From: Streptomyces venezuelae
GTDB taxonomy: Bacteria > Actinomycetota > Actinomycetes > Streptomycetales > Streptomycetaceae
Length of the DNA: 64,000 bases
Direction of reading: 5' to 3'
Assembly: GCF_008642355.1 (NCBI RefSeq)
Contig: NZ_CP029193.1
Span: 4,240,001 to 4,304,000 of the forward strand
Below are positions 42,419-53,002 of this stretch, in pieces. Each line of letters starts with the position of its first letter. Positions within the stretch are counted from its first letter, which is position 1. The notes beneath the pieces are model-generated. The model saw nothing but the letters and a program-made list of their open reading frames with translations. It did not search any database and had not been told where the DNA came from. A program made the translations under genes and the position numbers.

Positions 42419-42874
42419 TCAGACCTTGCCCAGCGCAGCCGTCAGGCTGATCTCGATCAGGACCCGGTCCGGGTTCGGGGACGGGCGCCGCCCGTAGCGC
42501 TCCTCGTAGCGGCGTTCCGCTTCCGCTATCTCCGCCGGGTCCGTGCGGATCTCCGCGAGCCCCTCCAGCGTCGCCCAGCGCCTGCCCTCGAACTGGCAGA
42601 CCGCCACCCGCGCCCCGGGGCCCTCCGTTCCCGCCGCCGCCAGGACGTGCGCGACCTTGCGGCTCGTCTTGCGGGCGAGGACCCGGGCGACCCGCGCCTC
42701 CGGGTCGTACGTCACGCCGACCGGCACCACGTGCGGCGTGCCGTCCGGGCGCAGGGTCGTCAACGTGCAGACGCGCCGTTCCCGCCAGAAGCTGAGGTAG
42801 GGCTCGGGAGGGGCGGAGAGGTCGATGCGCCGGCTCGGAGGGGTGTCGGGTGTCGAAGGTGTCGTGGGTGCCAT
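42419..42874 (-). CDS. Pyridoxamine 5'-phosphate oxidase-like flavin/F420 protein
   Basis: A 151-residue split-barrel protein: LSFWRERRVCTLTTLRPDGTPHVVPVGVTYDPEA, then KVAHVLAAAG and RVAVCQFEGRRWATLEGLAEI, matching the PPOX family of FMN or F420 binding proteins (TIGR03618-like). In actinobacteria such proteins often reduce small molecules with F420. The ATG at 42874 follows a weak ribosome site. It is divergent from clpB; the HAIR operator in between should affect only clpB. Confidence 0.8.
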   Translation of the reverse strand: MAPTTPSTPDTPPSRRIDLSAPPEPYLSFWRERRVCTLTTLRPDGTPHVVPVGVTYDPEARVARVLARKTSRKVAHVLAAAGTEGPGARVAVCQFEGRRWATLEGLAEIRTDPAEIAEAERRYEERYGRRPSPNPDRVLIEISLTAALGKV

Positions 42875-42922
42875 GGGGCGGAACTTAGCCGCCCGTAGGC
42901 CGCCCGGACTTTCCGGGGCTCC

Positions 42923-42943
42923 CTTGAGTGGAATAGACTCAAC
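42923..42943. promoter_or_regulatory. HAIR operator of clpB
   Basis: CTTGAGT-N7-ACTCAAC, one base from the perfect HspR operator, 79 bases upstream of the clpB start. It places clpB in the HspR regulon, as known in Streptomyces. Confidence 0.9.
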
Positions 42944-43021
42944 TTTGTGTACGTTGGACAAGTCAGGACCCGGGAGAGTGCCGGGCCCTGTAGCCGGACC
43001 CCGTAAGGAGGAGAGACACGC

Positions 43022-45640
<2,619 letters not shown>

Positions 45641-45673
45641 GCGGCATCCCGTCCGCCCGGGGCGCAAGGTGCC

Positions 45674-45718
45674 CGTCTGCGGGCAGTGGTCCGTCCTCGC
45701 ACGGCCTGTCCGCAGACG
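45674..45718. terminator. Hairpin downstream of clpB
   Basis: CGTCTGCGGGCAG (45674-45686) pairs with CTGTCCGCAGACG (45706-45718) with one G-T pair. Loop of 19 bases. It is probably the clpB terminator. Confidence 0.6.
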
Positions 45719-45814
45719 GCGAACGGCAGAAACCCGGCAGACGAGGGGCCGGGCTTGCCCCGGGGGCCCCCTCCTGAGAGAGGATGGGCCCATCCATACG
45801 AAGGGACAAAGTAC

Positions 45815-46357
45815 GTGAGCATCGACCCGTCCTCGATTCCGAATTTCGGGGGACAGCCCGAACCGCAGCAGGGCGCAGGACCGGCGGGCCCCGTCGTCCC
45901 CGACCAGGACCTGGTCAAGCAGCTCCTGGACCAGATGGAGCTCAAGCACGTCGTCGACGACGAGGGTGACCTCGCGGCGCCGTGGGAGGAGTTCCGTACG
46001 TACTTCATGTTCCGGGGCGAGGACGACCAGCAGGTCTTCTCGGTGCGGACGTTCTACGACCGGCCGCACCAGATCGAGGAGAAGCAGCGGCTTCTCGAGT
46101 CGATCGACGACTGGAACCGCCGGACGCTGTGGCCGAAGGTCTACAGCCACACGCACGACGACGGCACGGTCCGCCTCATCGGTGAGGCCCAGATGCTGAT
46201 CGGCACCGGCGTCTCGCTGGAGCACTTCGTGTCGTCGACCGTCAGCTGGGTGCGCGCCGCGATCGAGTTCGACCGCTGGCTCGTCGAGCAGCTGGGCCTG
46301 GAGTCCGAGGTCGACTCCGCCGAGGGGGAGACCAAGCCGGGCGACGACGAGGCCTGA
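45815..46357 (+). CDS. YbjN domain-containing protein
   Basis: A 180-residue protein. A disordered N-terminus (about 1-30) precedes a domain with VKQLLDQMELKHVVDDEGDL, FRTYFMFRGEDDQQVFSVRTFY and INDWNR-like IDDWNRRTLWPKVYSH, recognisable as YbjN (type III secretion chaperone-like fold). The C-terminus is acidic. YbjN proteins are broad stress factors of unclear mechanism. AAGGGA precedes the GTG at 45815. Confidence 0.85.
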   Translation: MSIDPSSIPNFGGQPEPQQGAGPAGPVVPDQDLVKQLLDQMELKHVVDDEGDLAAPWEEFRTYFMFRGEDDQQVFSVRTFYDRPHQIEEKQRLLESIDDWNRRTLWPKVYSHTHDDGTVRLIGEAQMLIGTGVSLEHFVSSTVSWVRAAIEFDRWLVEQLGLESEVDSAEGETKPGDDEA

Positions 46358-46376
46358 GGGCCGCCCGTACGCGCGT

Positions 46377-46420
46377 GAGAGCCCGGCGGAGTGGGGTACA
46401 GCCCACTCCGCCGGGCTCTC
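46377..46420. terminator. Bidirectional terminator
   Basis: A perfect 19-bp stem (gagagcccggcggagtggg and its inverse) with loop gtacag, between the convergent YbjN and aminotransferase genes. Confidence 0.88.
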
Positions 46421-46435
46421 GGCGTTCGGTGAGCC

Positions 46436-47632
46436 TCAGCCCGCCAGGGACTTGAGCCGCGTCACCGCCTCCTCCAGAACCGCCGTCTTCTTGCAGAACG
46501 CGAACCGCACGAACGGCGCGCCCGCGTCCCGGTGGTCGTAGAAGACCGCGTTGGGGATGGCGACGACGCCGGCCCGCTCCGGGAGCGCCCGGCAGAAGGC
46601 GAAGCCGTCGCCGTCGGCGAGGCCGAGCGGGGTGATGTCGGTCGTGACGAAGTACGTGCCGGCCGGCCGATAGACGTCGAAGCCCGCCGCCGTCAGGCCC
46701 TCGCTCAGGAGGTCCCGCTTGGCGCGCATGTCCGCCCGGAAGTCGTCGAAGTAGGAGCCGGGGAGGGCGAGCGCTTCCGCCACGGCGTACTGGAACGGGC
46801 CCGAGGCGACGTAGGTGAGGAACTGCTTCGCGGAGCGGACCGCCGAGACCAGCTCCGGCGACGCGGTGACCCAGCCGACCTTCCAGCCCGTGAACGAGAA
46901 CGTCTTGCCCGCCGAGCCGATGCTGACCGTGCGCTCGCGCATGCCGGGGAACGTGGCGAGCGGGATGTGTTCGGCGTCGTCGAAGACGAGGTGTTCGTAG
47001 ACCTCGTCGGTGACGACGAGCAGGTCGCGTTCGACCGCGAGGCGCGCGATCTCGGTGAGCTCGGCGCGGGTGAGGACCGTGCCGGTCGGGTTGTGCGGGG
47101 TGTTCAGGAGGATCAGGCGGGTGCGGTCGGTGACCGCGTCGTGCAGTTCGTCCAGGTCGAGGCGGAAGCGGCCGTCGCCGGGGCGCAGCGTGACCGGGAC
47201 GCGGGTGCCGCCGGCGAGGGCGATCGAGGCGGCGTACGAGTCGTAGTAGGGCTCAAGGGCGATGACCTCGTCGCCGGGCTCGACGAGGGCGAGCAGCGAC
47301 GCCGCGATGGCCTCGGTCGCGCCCGCCGTCACGAGGACCTCGCGGTCGGGGTCGTACGAGAGGGCGTACCGGGCGAGTTGGTGCTCGGCGATCGCCGTGC
47401 GGAGCTCGGGCACACCCGGCCCCGGCGGGTACTGGTTGCCGCGCCCGTCGCGCAGCGCCCGCACCGCCGCCTCGCGGACCGCCTCGGGGCCGTCGGTGTC
47501 CGGGAAGCCCTGCCCCAGGTTGATGGCGCCCGTGGACACCGCGAGGGCGGACATCTCGGCGAAGATCGTCGTACCGAACTCGGCGAGGCGACGGTTGAGC
47601 AGCGGGCGCCCGCTCCCGGAAGTGGAGGTCAT
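46436..47632 (-). CDS. Class I/II PLP-dependent aminotransferase
   Basis: A 398-residue fold-type I aminotransferase. The PLP lysine is in GSAGKTFSFTGWKVGW, the cofactor phosphate site includes TAGATEAI, and NTPHNPTGTVLT and VTDEVYEHLVFD carry the conserved Asn and Asp/Tyr. The F-x-x-T-G-W-K-x-G-W signature places it with kynurenine/glutamine or N-succinyldiaminopimelate aminotransferases; substrate not certain. The start at 47632 follows AGGATGGCGGCC; another ATG lies nine bases upstream. Confidence 0.92.
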   Translation of the reverse strand: MTSTSGSGRPLLNRRLAEFGTTIFAEMSALAVSTGAINLGQGFPDTDGPEAVREAAVRALRDGRGNQYPPGPGVPELRTAIAEHQLARYALSYDPDREVLVTAGATEAIAASLLALVEPGDEVIALEPYYDSYAASIALAGGTRVPVTLRPGDGRFRLDLDELHDAVTDRTRLILLNTPHNPTGTVLTRAELTEIARLAVERDLLVVTDEVYEHLVFDDAEHIPLATFPGMRERTVSIGSAGKTFSFTGWKVGWVTASPELVSAVRSAKQFLTYVASGPFQYAVAEALALPGSYFDDFRADMRAKRDLLSEGLTAAGFDVYRPAGTYFVTTDITPLGLADGDGFAFCRALPERAGVVAIPNAVFYDHRDAGAPFVRFAFCKKTAVLEEAVTRLKSLAG

Positions 47633-47770
47633 GGCCGCCATCCTGCGCCGAACCTCTGGAGTTCCTCAACTCTGCTTTGCGCCGGTGCGGGCAGGGGCAT
47701 CCCCCTGTCACGCACGGAGCACGGCCCACGGGGGGACCGGCTTCGGGGGAACGGAAGGAGTGTGGGGGCC

Positions 47771-48058
47771 ATGTTCGTGGCTTTCGTCTTCGTGGCGGTG
47801 CTCGTGCTCGCCCTGGTCGCGGCGGTCGGTTACGGGGGACGCGGCCGGCGCGGGAACCGGGCGCGGTGGAGCGGTTCGGGGGCGGCGTCCGGTTCCGCGG
47901 GCGGCGGCAGCTGGTGGGCGGGGAGCGGTCACGGGAGCGGCGGGCACGACGGCGGGTCCTCGTGCGGCGGTGGCTCCTCGTGCGGAGGCGGGTCCTCCTG
48001 CGGGGGCGGTGGTTCCTCGTGCGGAGGCGGCGGGGGCGGATGCGGCGGAGGCAGCTGA
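47771..48058 (+). CDS. Small membrane protein with Gly/Cys repeat tail
   Basis: A 95-residue protein: one N-terminal transmembrane helix (FVAFVFVAVLVLALVAAVGY), a basic stretch (GRGRRGNRARW) and then a tail of SSCGGG-type repeats with five cysteines in the last 35 residues. By the positive-inside rule the tail is cytoplasmic. The tail resembles the Gly/Cys ends of TIGR04222-type membrane proteins. Function unknown; metal binding is possible. AAGGAG lies upstream of the ATG; a hairpin terminator follows. Confidence 0.6.
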   Translation: MFVAFVFVAVLVLALVAAVGYGGRGRRGNRARWSGSGAASGSAGGGSWWAGSGHGSGGHDGGSSCGGGSSCGGGSSCGGGGSSCGGGGGGCGGGS

Positions 48059-48088
48059 CACGGGGCAGCTGGTCCACCGGTTCCACGG

Positions 48089-48128
48089 AAACGCCCGGCG
48101 GGGCGACTCAAACCCCCGCCGGGCGTTT
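48089..48128. terminator. Hairpin terminator
   Basis: AAACGCCCGGCGGGG (48089-48103) pairs with CCCCGCCGGGCGTTT (48114-48128), 15 bp, loop of 10 bases, ending in a short T run. Confidence 0.82.
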
Positions 48129-48271
48129 CTGTGTGGTGCCATGTGGCTGTACTGAACAGTTGAACTGTGTGGCCCTCATGGGGATGGAAACCACACGTAG
48201 TTGGGTAAAAGTGCTGTGGCAGTGTCGCCGACCATGATTCCCTCTTAAACGTCAGCACCGCCCTCGGACGT

Positions 48272-48328
48272 CCGGTACAGGTTTCGCCGACCGGCGCAGG
48301 TCTCTCGGACCGGCGCAGGTTTTACGGA
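48272..48328. repeat. Three tandem 19-bp repeats upstream of the DUF2617 gene
   Basis: ccggtacaggtttcgccga, ccggcgcaggtctctcgga and ccggcgcaggttttacgga lie end to end at exactly 19-bp spacing within the 386-bp gap 48059-48444. The core caggt and the end cgga/ccga are kept. Iterated sites at about two helical turns suggest cooperative binding of a regulator to the upstream region. The rest of the gap has no gene. Confidence 0.6.
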
Positions 48329-48444
48329 CAGCTTTCTGGAAACCCGTAAGACGTTCTCGTGGGCACGAGCCGGCATACCGACCGCCCGGAGCCTCTTCCG
48401 GGTGCGCCGGCCCCACCTCCATTGCGTGTTAGCGGAGCCGACCC

Positions 48445-48981
48445 ATGCTCACGACCCTGAAGACTGGCTATACCGACACGCGCGCCGCGGATCTCGCCTG
48501 GGCCCTGGGGCGCGAGCCGTTGCCCGCGCTCGCCACCCTCGACCTCGAACTGGACGACGCGAGAATGCAGTTGAGGCTCCTCGGAGCGTCGCACCAGGTC
48601 CTCCTGGAGGAGGAGCGGGGCGGCTGTTCCGAGACGGTGGCCTGTATCCCCGGCAGCAGTACGCCGCTGCCGCTCGGCGTATCCAAGCGCGTCGGCGAAT
48701 GGGAGTACGAATTCGCCGCGCGGGTGGAAACCCTTTCGCACGGTCAGTTCGCGGGCCGGGCGCAGGAGTTGCTCGCTCTCGTCGCGGAGCACCCGCACGG
48801 ACTCGCGGGCGTCTTCCCCGGCAGCCCGCACGCGTTCACCGCGCTCCTCGCGCAGCGGCACGAAGGATCCCTGATGTGGCGTACGTGGCACGCGTACCCG
48901 CAGGAGGGCCAACTCGTCGCGACCCGTACACGGGTGGGGGTGCGCACCCCCGTTTACACCCATGTGGGGGACCCGGTGTGA
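48445..48981 (+). CDS. DUF2617 family protein
   Basis: A 178-residue soluble protein: DTRAADLAWALGREPLPALATLDLEL, GASHQVLLEE and a C-terminal WRTWHAYPQEGQLVATRT, the DUF2617 pattern. In actinobacteria the gene almost always precedes a membrane spermidine-synthase-like gene, as here (start 26 bp downstream), so they probably act together. The function is unknown. Confidence 0.88.
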   Translation: MLTTLKTGYTDTRAADLAWALGREPLPALATLDLELDDARMQLRLLGASHQVLLEEERGGCSETVACIPGSSTPLPLGVSKRVGEWEYEFAARVETLSHGQFAGRAQELLALVAEHPHGLAGVFPGSPHAFTALLAQRHEGSLMWRTWHAYPQEGQLVATRTRVGVRTPVYTHVGDPV

Positions 48982-49007
48982 GCGTGCGGTGACGTAGCGT
49001 TCCAGGC

Positions 49008-50576
49008 GTGATCGAGTCGACGGTGCGCCTGCCGGTCTCGCCCCGGACGGGACGCTTCCTCGTCCTCGCGGGCGTATTCGTCTGCGCTGCCTGCGGTCTC
49101 GTCTACGAACTGGAACTCGTCGCCCTCGCGGCGTACTTGATCGGCGACTCGGTCACCCAGGCGTCCGTCGTGCTCTCCGTGATGGTCTTCGCCATGGGCA
49201 TCGGCTCGCTCCTGGCCAAACGGCTCAGGCACCACGCGTCCGCCTGGTTCGGCCTCCTCGAATCGGTCCTCGCGCTGGTCGGCGGGTGCAGCGCCATGGT
49301 GCTGTACGCGGCGTTCGCGTGGTCCGGCGGCAGGGACGAGCTGTGGGCGGGCGGTTCGCGCTATCTGCTGGTCGCGTTCTCCCTGGCCATCGGCATCCTC
49401 ATCGGCGCCGAGGTGCCGCTCCTCATGGTGCTCATCCAGCGCATCCGCAGGCAGGACGCGGGCGGCGCCGTCGCCGACCTGTTCGCCGCCGACTACGTGG
49501 GGGCGCTGGTCGGCGGGCTCGCCTTCCCCTTCCTGCTCCTGCCGCTGTTCGGACAGCTGACGGGCGCCCTGTTCACCGGATCCGTCAACGCCATCGCGGG
49601 CGGCGCGCTCGTGTTCGGCCTGTTCAGACAGGACCTGAGCGTCCGTGCCCGCTGGGTGCTCCTCACCGTCAACGTCGTCGTCCTGTCCCTGCTCGCCTCC
49701 GCCGCCGTGCTCGTCGACGACTTCGAGCGGGCCGCCCGGCGCGCCGTGTACGGCAGGGACGTGCGGGTCGCCGTGCAGACCGACGTCCAGGAAGTCGTCC
49801 TCACCGGCGGGCGCCTCGGCTCCCTCGACCTCTTCCTCGACGGCCGCCTGCGCATCAGCGGACGCGACGAGGCGCGCTACCACCGCGGCCTCGTCGCCCC
49901 CGCGATGCGTGGGCGCCACGCGCGCGTGCTGATCCTCGGCGGCGGCGACGGCCTCGCGGCGCGCGAGGTCCTGCGCCACCCCGGTGTGCGCCGCGTCGAC
50001 GTCGTCGAACTCGACACGGGCGTCGTCGACCTCGCACGGCACGACCCGGCCCTCAGCGAGCTCAACGCCCACGCCTACCGCGACCCGCGCGTCCGCGTGG
50101 TCCACGCCGACGCGTTCCGCTGGCTGCGCCTGGCCCGCACGCGGTACGACGTGGTGATCTCCGACCTGCCCGACCCCGGCATCACCCCCAGCACGAAGCT
50201 CTACTCCCAGGAGTTCTACGGCCTGACCACCCGCGTCCTCGCCGACGGCGGCCGCCTCGCCGTCCACGCGGGGCCCCTGGCGACCAGGCCCCGCGTCTTC
50301 TGGACGGTCGAGGCGACGCTGCGCGCGGCGGGGCTGCGGACGGTGGCGTACCGCGTGGGCGGCAGGGAGTCCGGGTTCGCCCCCGGGCCCGACCGCACGG
50401 CGGGCGGGCCGACGGCGCCCCGCGACTGGGGCTTCGTGCTGGCCTCGCGGACCCGCCCGGTCCTGCGCAGGGCGGCGGGCTCCGCGGTGGTGCGCGCCGG
50501 GGAGCCCGCGGCCGAGCTGACGCGGCAGCGGGGTCTCGCGCCGTCCACCCTGATGCATCCGCGTTACGCGAACTGA
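49008..50576 (+). CDS. Membrane-fused spermidine synthase-like protein
   Basis: A 522-residue protein. The N-terminal 220 residues hold about seven transmembrane helices. The C-terminal 280 residues are a SpeE-like methyltransferase fold with [27 protein letters not shown] (cofactor-binding loop) and a [11 protein letters not shown] catalytic segment with the Asp. Whether it transfers aminopropyl groups is unproven; such fusions occur widely in actinobacteria. GTG start; TAGCGT at 48995-49000 and seven bases suggest a leaderless transcript despite the preceding DUF2617 gene. Confidence 0.85.
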   Translation: MIESTVRLPVSPRTGRFLVLAGVFVCAACGLVYELELVALAAYLIGDSVTQASVVLSVMVFAMGIGSLLAKRLRHHASAWFGLLESVLALVGGCSAMVLYAAFAWSGGRDELWAGGSRYLLVAFSLAIGILIGAEVPLLMVLIQRIRRQDAGGAVADLFAADYVGALVGGLAFPFLLLPLFGQLTGALFTGSVNAIAGGALVFGLFRQDLSVRARWVLLTVNVVVLSLLASAAVLVDDFERAARRAVYGRDVRVAVQTDVQEVVLTGGRLGSLDLFLDGRLRISGRDEARYHRGLVAPAMRGRHARVLILGGGDGLAAREVLRHPGVRRVDVVELDTGVVDLARHDPALSELNAHAYRDPRVRVVHADAFRWLRLARTRYDVVISDLPDPGITPSTKLYSQEFYGLTTRVLADGGRLAVHAGPLATRPRVFWTVEATLRAAGLRTVAYRVGGRESGFAPGPDRTAGGPTAPRDWGFVLASRTRPVLRRAAGSAVVRAGEPAAELTRQRGLAPSTLMHPRYAN

Positions 50577-50636
50577 CGTACACGGACCGGCGAACTGTCG
50601 CACATGGTGGCGGACACGTGGGTAGGCTCAATTGCC

Positions 50637-51533
50637 ATGGAGCATGAGGTGTTCGTCCCGGTCTCCGCAGAGCGGCTCCGGCAGGTCCTCGCCGACCCCG
50701 AGAGGGTCGCCGGGGCGGTGCCCGGACTCCAGCGCGACGAAGGGGGCGAGGGGGAGACGGCGGGGCCGCTCTCCGGGCGCCTGAAAGTCCGCGTCGACGG
50801 GCACTCGATCACCTACCGCGGCTCGGCGCGTACCGAAGCCCGCAAGGACGGGACGTACGCGCTGGAGGCAGAGGGCGAGGAGGTGCGCGGCTCCGGCACC
50901 GTGAAGTTCACGCTGACCGTGCGGCTCGAACCGGTCCCCGAGGGCACGAACCTCGTGTTCGGCGGGAGCGCGACCGCCGACGGGCGGATCACCGAGGGTT
51001 CTCCACAGGCCGTGGAGTCCGCGGTGCGCCGGCTCCTGGACCGGTTCGCCGAGGCGCTCGGCGCGGGGGCGCCGCCCGACACGGCGCCCGAGGAGCCGGA
51101 GGCACCCCCGACCCACACGGTGACCGTGTTCCAGGCCGAGGTGCCGCCGCCGTCCCTCGACCCGCTGAGCGACGTCGACGACGACCTCGACGGTGTGGAC
51201 GACCTCGACGACGTGGACGACGACGGCATCAACCTCGACGACACGAACGTTCTGGACGACGTCGACGACATCGAGGACCTGGAGACCATCGAGGACCTGG
51301 AGGACCTGGAGACCATCGGCGTACCGCCCGCCGAGGCCGCCCACGCCCGCCGCACCATGATCGGCCGCAGCGCCGAAGAGGTCGACCACGCCCCGCCCCG
51401 CGGCCGGTACGCGCCCGCGCCCGCCCCCGAGTCCCTCGCCGCCAGCGCCACGCTCCGCTGGGCCGCGCCCGCCGCGGCCCTCGCCCTCGCCTCGGCGATC
51501 GTCGTCGGCCGGGCCCTGCGCCGTCGCCGGTGA
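50637..51533 (+). CDS. SRPBCC (CoxG-like) protein with acidic repeat and C-terminal membrane anchor
   Basis: A 298-residue protein. Residues 1-150 match SRPBCC/CoxG domains (MEHEVFVPVSAERLRQVLAD, VKFTLTVRLEPVPEGTNLVF). Residues about 175-225 are almost all Asp/Leu/Glu (for example DLDDVDDDGINLDDTNVLDD), giving a strongly negative spacer. A hydrophobic C-terminal helix (AAPAAALALASAIVVGRAL) ending RRRR makes it tail-anchored. It could carry a hydrophobic ligand at the membrane. The start at 50637 lies eight bases after TAGGCT, a leaderless arrangement; an in-frame GTG/ATG upstream at 50604 is less likely. Confidence 0.78.
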   Translation: MEHEVFVPVSAERLRQVLADPERVAGAVPGLQRDEGGEGETAGPLSGRLKVRVDGHSITYRGSARTEARKDGTYALEAEGEEVRGSGTVKFTLTVRLEPVPEGTNLVFGGSATADGRITEGSPQAVESAVRRLLDRFAEALGAGAPPDTAPEEPEAPPTHTVTVFQAEVPPPSLDPLSDVDDDLDGVDDLDDVDDDGINLDDTNVLDDVDDIEDLETIEDLEDLETIGVPPAEAAHARRTMIGRSAEEVDHAPPRGRYAPAPAPESLAASATLRWAAPAAALALASAIVVGRALRRRR

Positions 51534-51558
51534 CCGTCCACGTCATAGGCTCGGCCCC

Positions 51559-52353
51559 GTGAGTACCGAAGACGTGACCCTCACCGCGGGCGACGCGGAA
51601 GTGACGGTGCAGCCGGGCAACGGCTGCCGCATCGGAAGTCTGCGCGTCGGCGGCGTCGAGCTGCTGCGCCAGGGGAAGAAGTACGGCTGCTTCCCGATGG
51701 TGCCCTGGTGCGGCCGGATCGCCGACGGACGGTTCCGCGACGGCGCCGCCGTCCACCAGATGCCGCTGAACTCCCCGCCCCACGCCATCCACGGCTTCGC
51801 GCGCGACGCCGAGTGGCGCACGGCCAGGACGTCGAAGACCGAGGCGGTCTTCACGTACGACCTGACCGACCCCTGGCCCTACCCGGGCCGCGTCACCCAG
51901 ATCGTGGAGCTCACCGAGGACGGCCTGACGCTGCGGATGGGCGTCGAGACGTACGGCGACTCGTTCCCCGCGCAGGCCGGCTGGCACCCCTGGTTCAACC
52001 GGGTCCTGGAAGACGGCGGTGAGCCCGTCCGCATCGACTTCGACGCCGCCTGGCAGGAGGAGCGCGGCGACGACCACCTGCCCACCGGCCGCCGCGTCGA
52101 GGTACGGCCGGGCCCCTGGGACGACTGCTTCGGCATGCCCGACGGCGTCGACGTGACCCTGACCTGGCCCGGCCGGATCGCCGTGAACGTCAAGAGCCGC
52201 GAGCCGTGGGTCGTCGTCTACGACGAGCAGGACGCCGCGGTCTGCGTGGAGCCCCAGACGGGCCCGCCCAACGGCCTCAACACCGACCCGCGCCTGGTCA
52301 CGCCCATCGAGCCGCTGGAGACGGCGACGACCTGGACCTGGCGTCGGCTTTAA
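51559..52353 (+). CDS. Aldose 1-epimerase (galactose mutarotase family)
   Basis: A 264-residue beta-sandwich protein: CFPMVPWCGRIADGRF, HAIHGFARDAEW with the substrate His, AGWHPWF with the catalytic His, and VCVEPQTGPPNGLN with the catalytic Glu. It interconverts sugar anomers. Length matches short actinobacterial members. GTG start, seven bases after TAGGCT (51546-51551), again leaderless. The gap to pyrE is 10 bp. Confidence 0.93.
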   Translation: MSTEDVTLTAGDAEVTVQPGNGCRIGSLRVGGVELLRQGKKYGCFPMVPWCGRIADGRFRDGAAVHQMPLNSPPHAIHGFARDAEWRTARTSKTEAVFTYDLTDPWPYPGRVTQIVELTEDGLTLRMGVETYGDSFPAQAGWHPWFNRVLEDGGEPVRIDFDAAWQEERGDDHLPTGRRVEVRPGPWDDCFGMPDGVDVTLTWPGRIAVNVKSREPWVVVYDEQDAAVCVEPQTGPPNGLNTDPRLVTPIEPLETATTWTWRRL

Positions 52354-52356
52354 GCT
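52351..52356 (+). promoter_or_regulatory. -10 box of pyrE overlapping the previous stop codon
   Basis: TAAGCT, whose first three bases are the stop of the epimerase gene, is followed by seven bases and the pyrE ATG. It fits a leaderless internal promoter. Confidence 0.45.
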
Positions 52357-52363
52357 CATAGGC

Positions 52364-52912
52364 ATGACTGACGTACGCGGCGAGCTGCTGCAGCAGATCA
52401 AGGACAAGGCCGTCGTGCACGGCAAGGTGACGCTCTCCTCCGGCCTGGAGGCCGACTACTACATCGACCTCCGCCGGATCACCCTCGACGGCGAGGCCGC
52501 CCCCCTGGTCGGCCAGGTCCTCCTCGACCTCACCGCCGACCTGGACTTCGACGCCGTGGGCGGTCTGACCATGGGCGCCGACCCGGTCGCCGGCGCGATG
52601 CTGCACGCGTCCGCCGCCCGCGGCAAGCGCCTGGACGCGTTCGTCGTCCGCAAGGCCGCCAAGGCGCACGGCATGCAGCGCCGCGTCGAGGGCCCCGACA
52701 TCAAGGGCCGCCGCGTCCTGGTCGTCGAGGACACCTCCACCACCGGCGGCTCGCCGCTGACCGCCGTCGAGGCCGTCCGCGAGGCGGGCGCCGAGGTCGT
52801 CGGCGTCGCCACCATCGTGGACCGGGCCACCGGCGCCGGCGAGAAGATCACCGAGGGCGCGGGCGTGCCCTACCTCTTCGCGTACTCGAAGGACGACCTC
52901 GGCCTGGACTGA
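52364..52912 (+). CDS. pyrE: Orotate phosphoribosyltransferase
   Basis: A 182-residue type I phosphoribosyltransferase with the PRPP loop VLVVEDTSTTGGS (118-130) and catalytic RKAAKAHG block (R96-K97 region). SGLEADYYIDLRRI and GLTMGADPVAGAM are typical of PyrE. It makes OMP from orotate and PRPP in pyrimidine synthesis. Adjacent to the class II aldolase gene, as in other Streptomyces chromosomes by recollection. Start without a ribosome site (see the -10 entry at 52351). Confidence 0.97.
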   Translation: MTDVRGELLQQIKDKAVVHGKVTLSSGLEADYYIDLRRITLDGEAAPLVGQVLLDLTADLDFDAVGGLTMGADPVAGAMLHASAARGKRLDAFVVRKAAKAHGMQRRVEGPDIKGRRVLVVEDTSTTGGSPLTAVEAVREAGAEVVGVATIVDRATGAGEKITEGAGVPYLFAYSKDDLGLD

Positions 52913-52929
52913 GGGCCGCGTCTGGAAAG

Positions 52930-52957
52930 ATGGGGGCGACGATGACGTCGCCCCCAT
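52930..52957. terminator. Hairpin between pyrE and the aldolase gene
   Basis: ATGGGGGCGACG and CGTCGCCCCCAT form a perfect 12-bp stem with a 4-base loop, 45 bases upstream of the aldolase start. It is a pyrE terminator or a 5' leader hairpin of the aldolase. Confidence 0.6.
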
Positions 52958-53002
52958 AGGTCAGGGCCAAGCACACACCCGCACATCACAAGGAGCGGAC
53001 AC

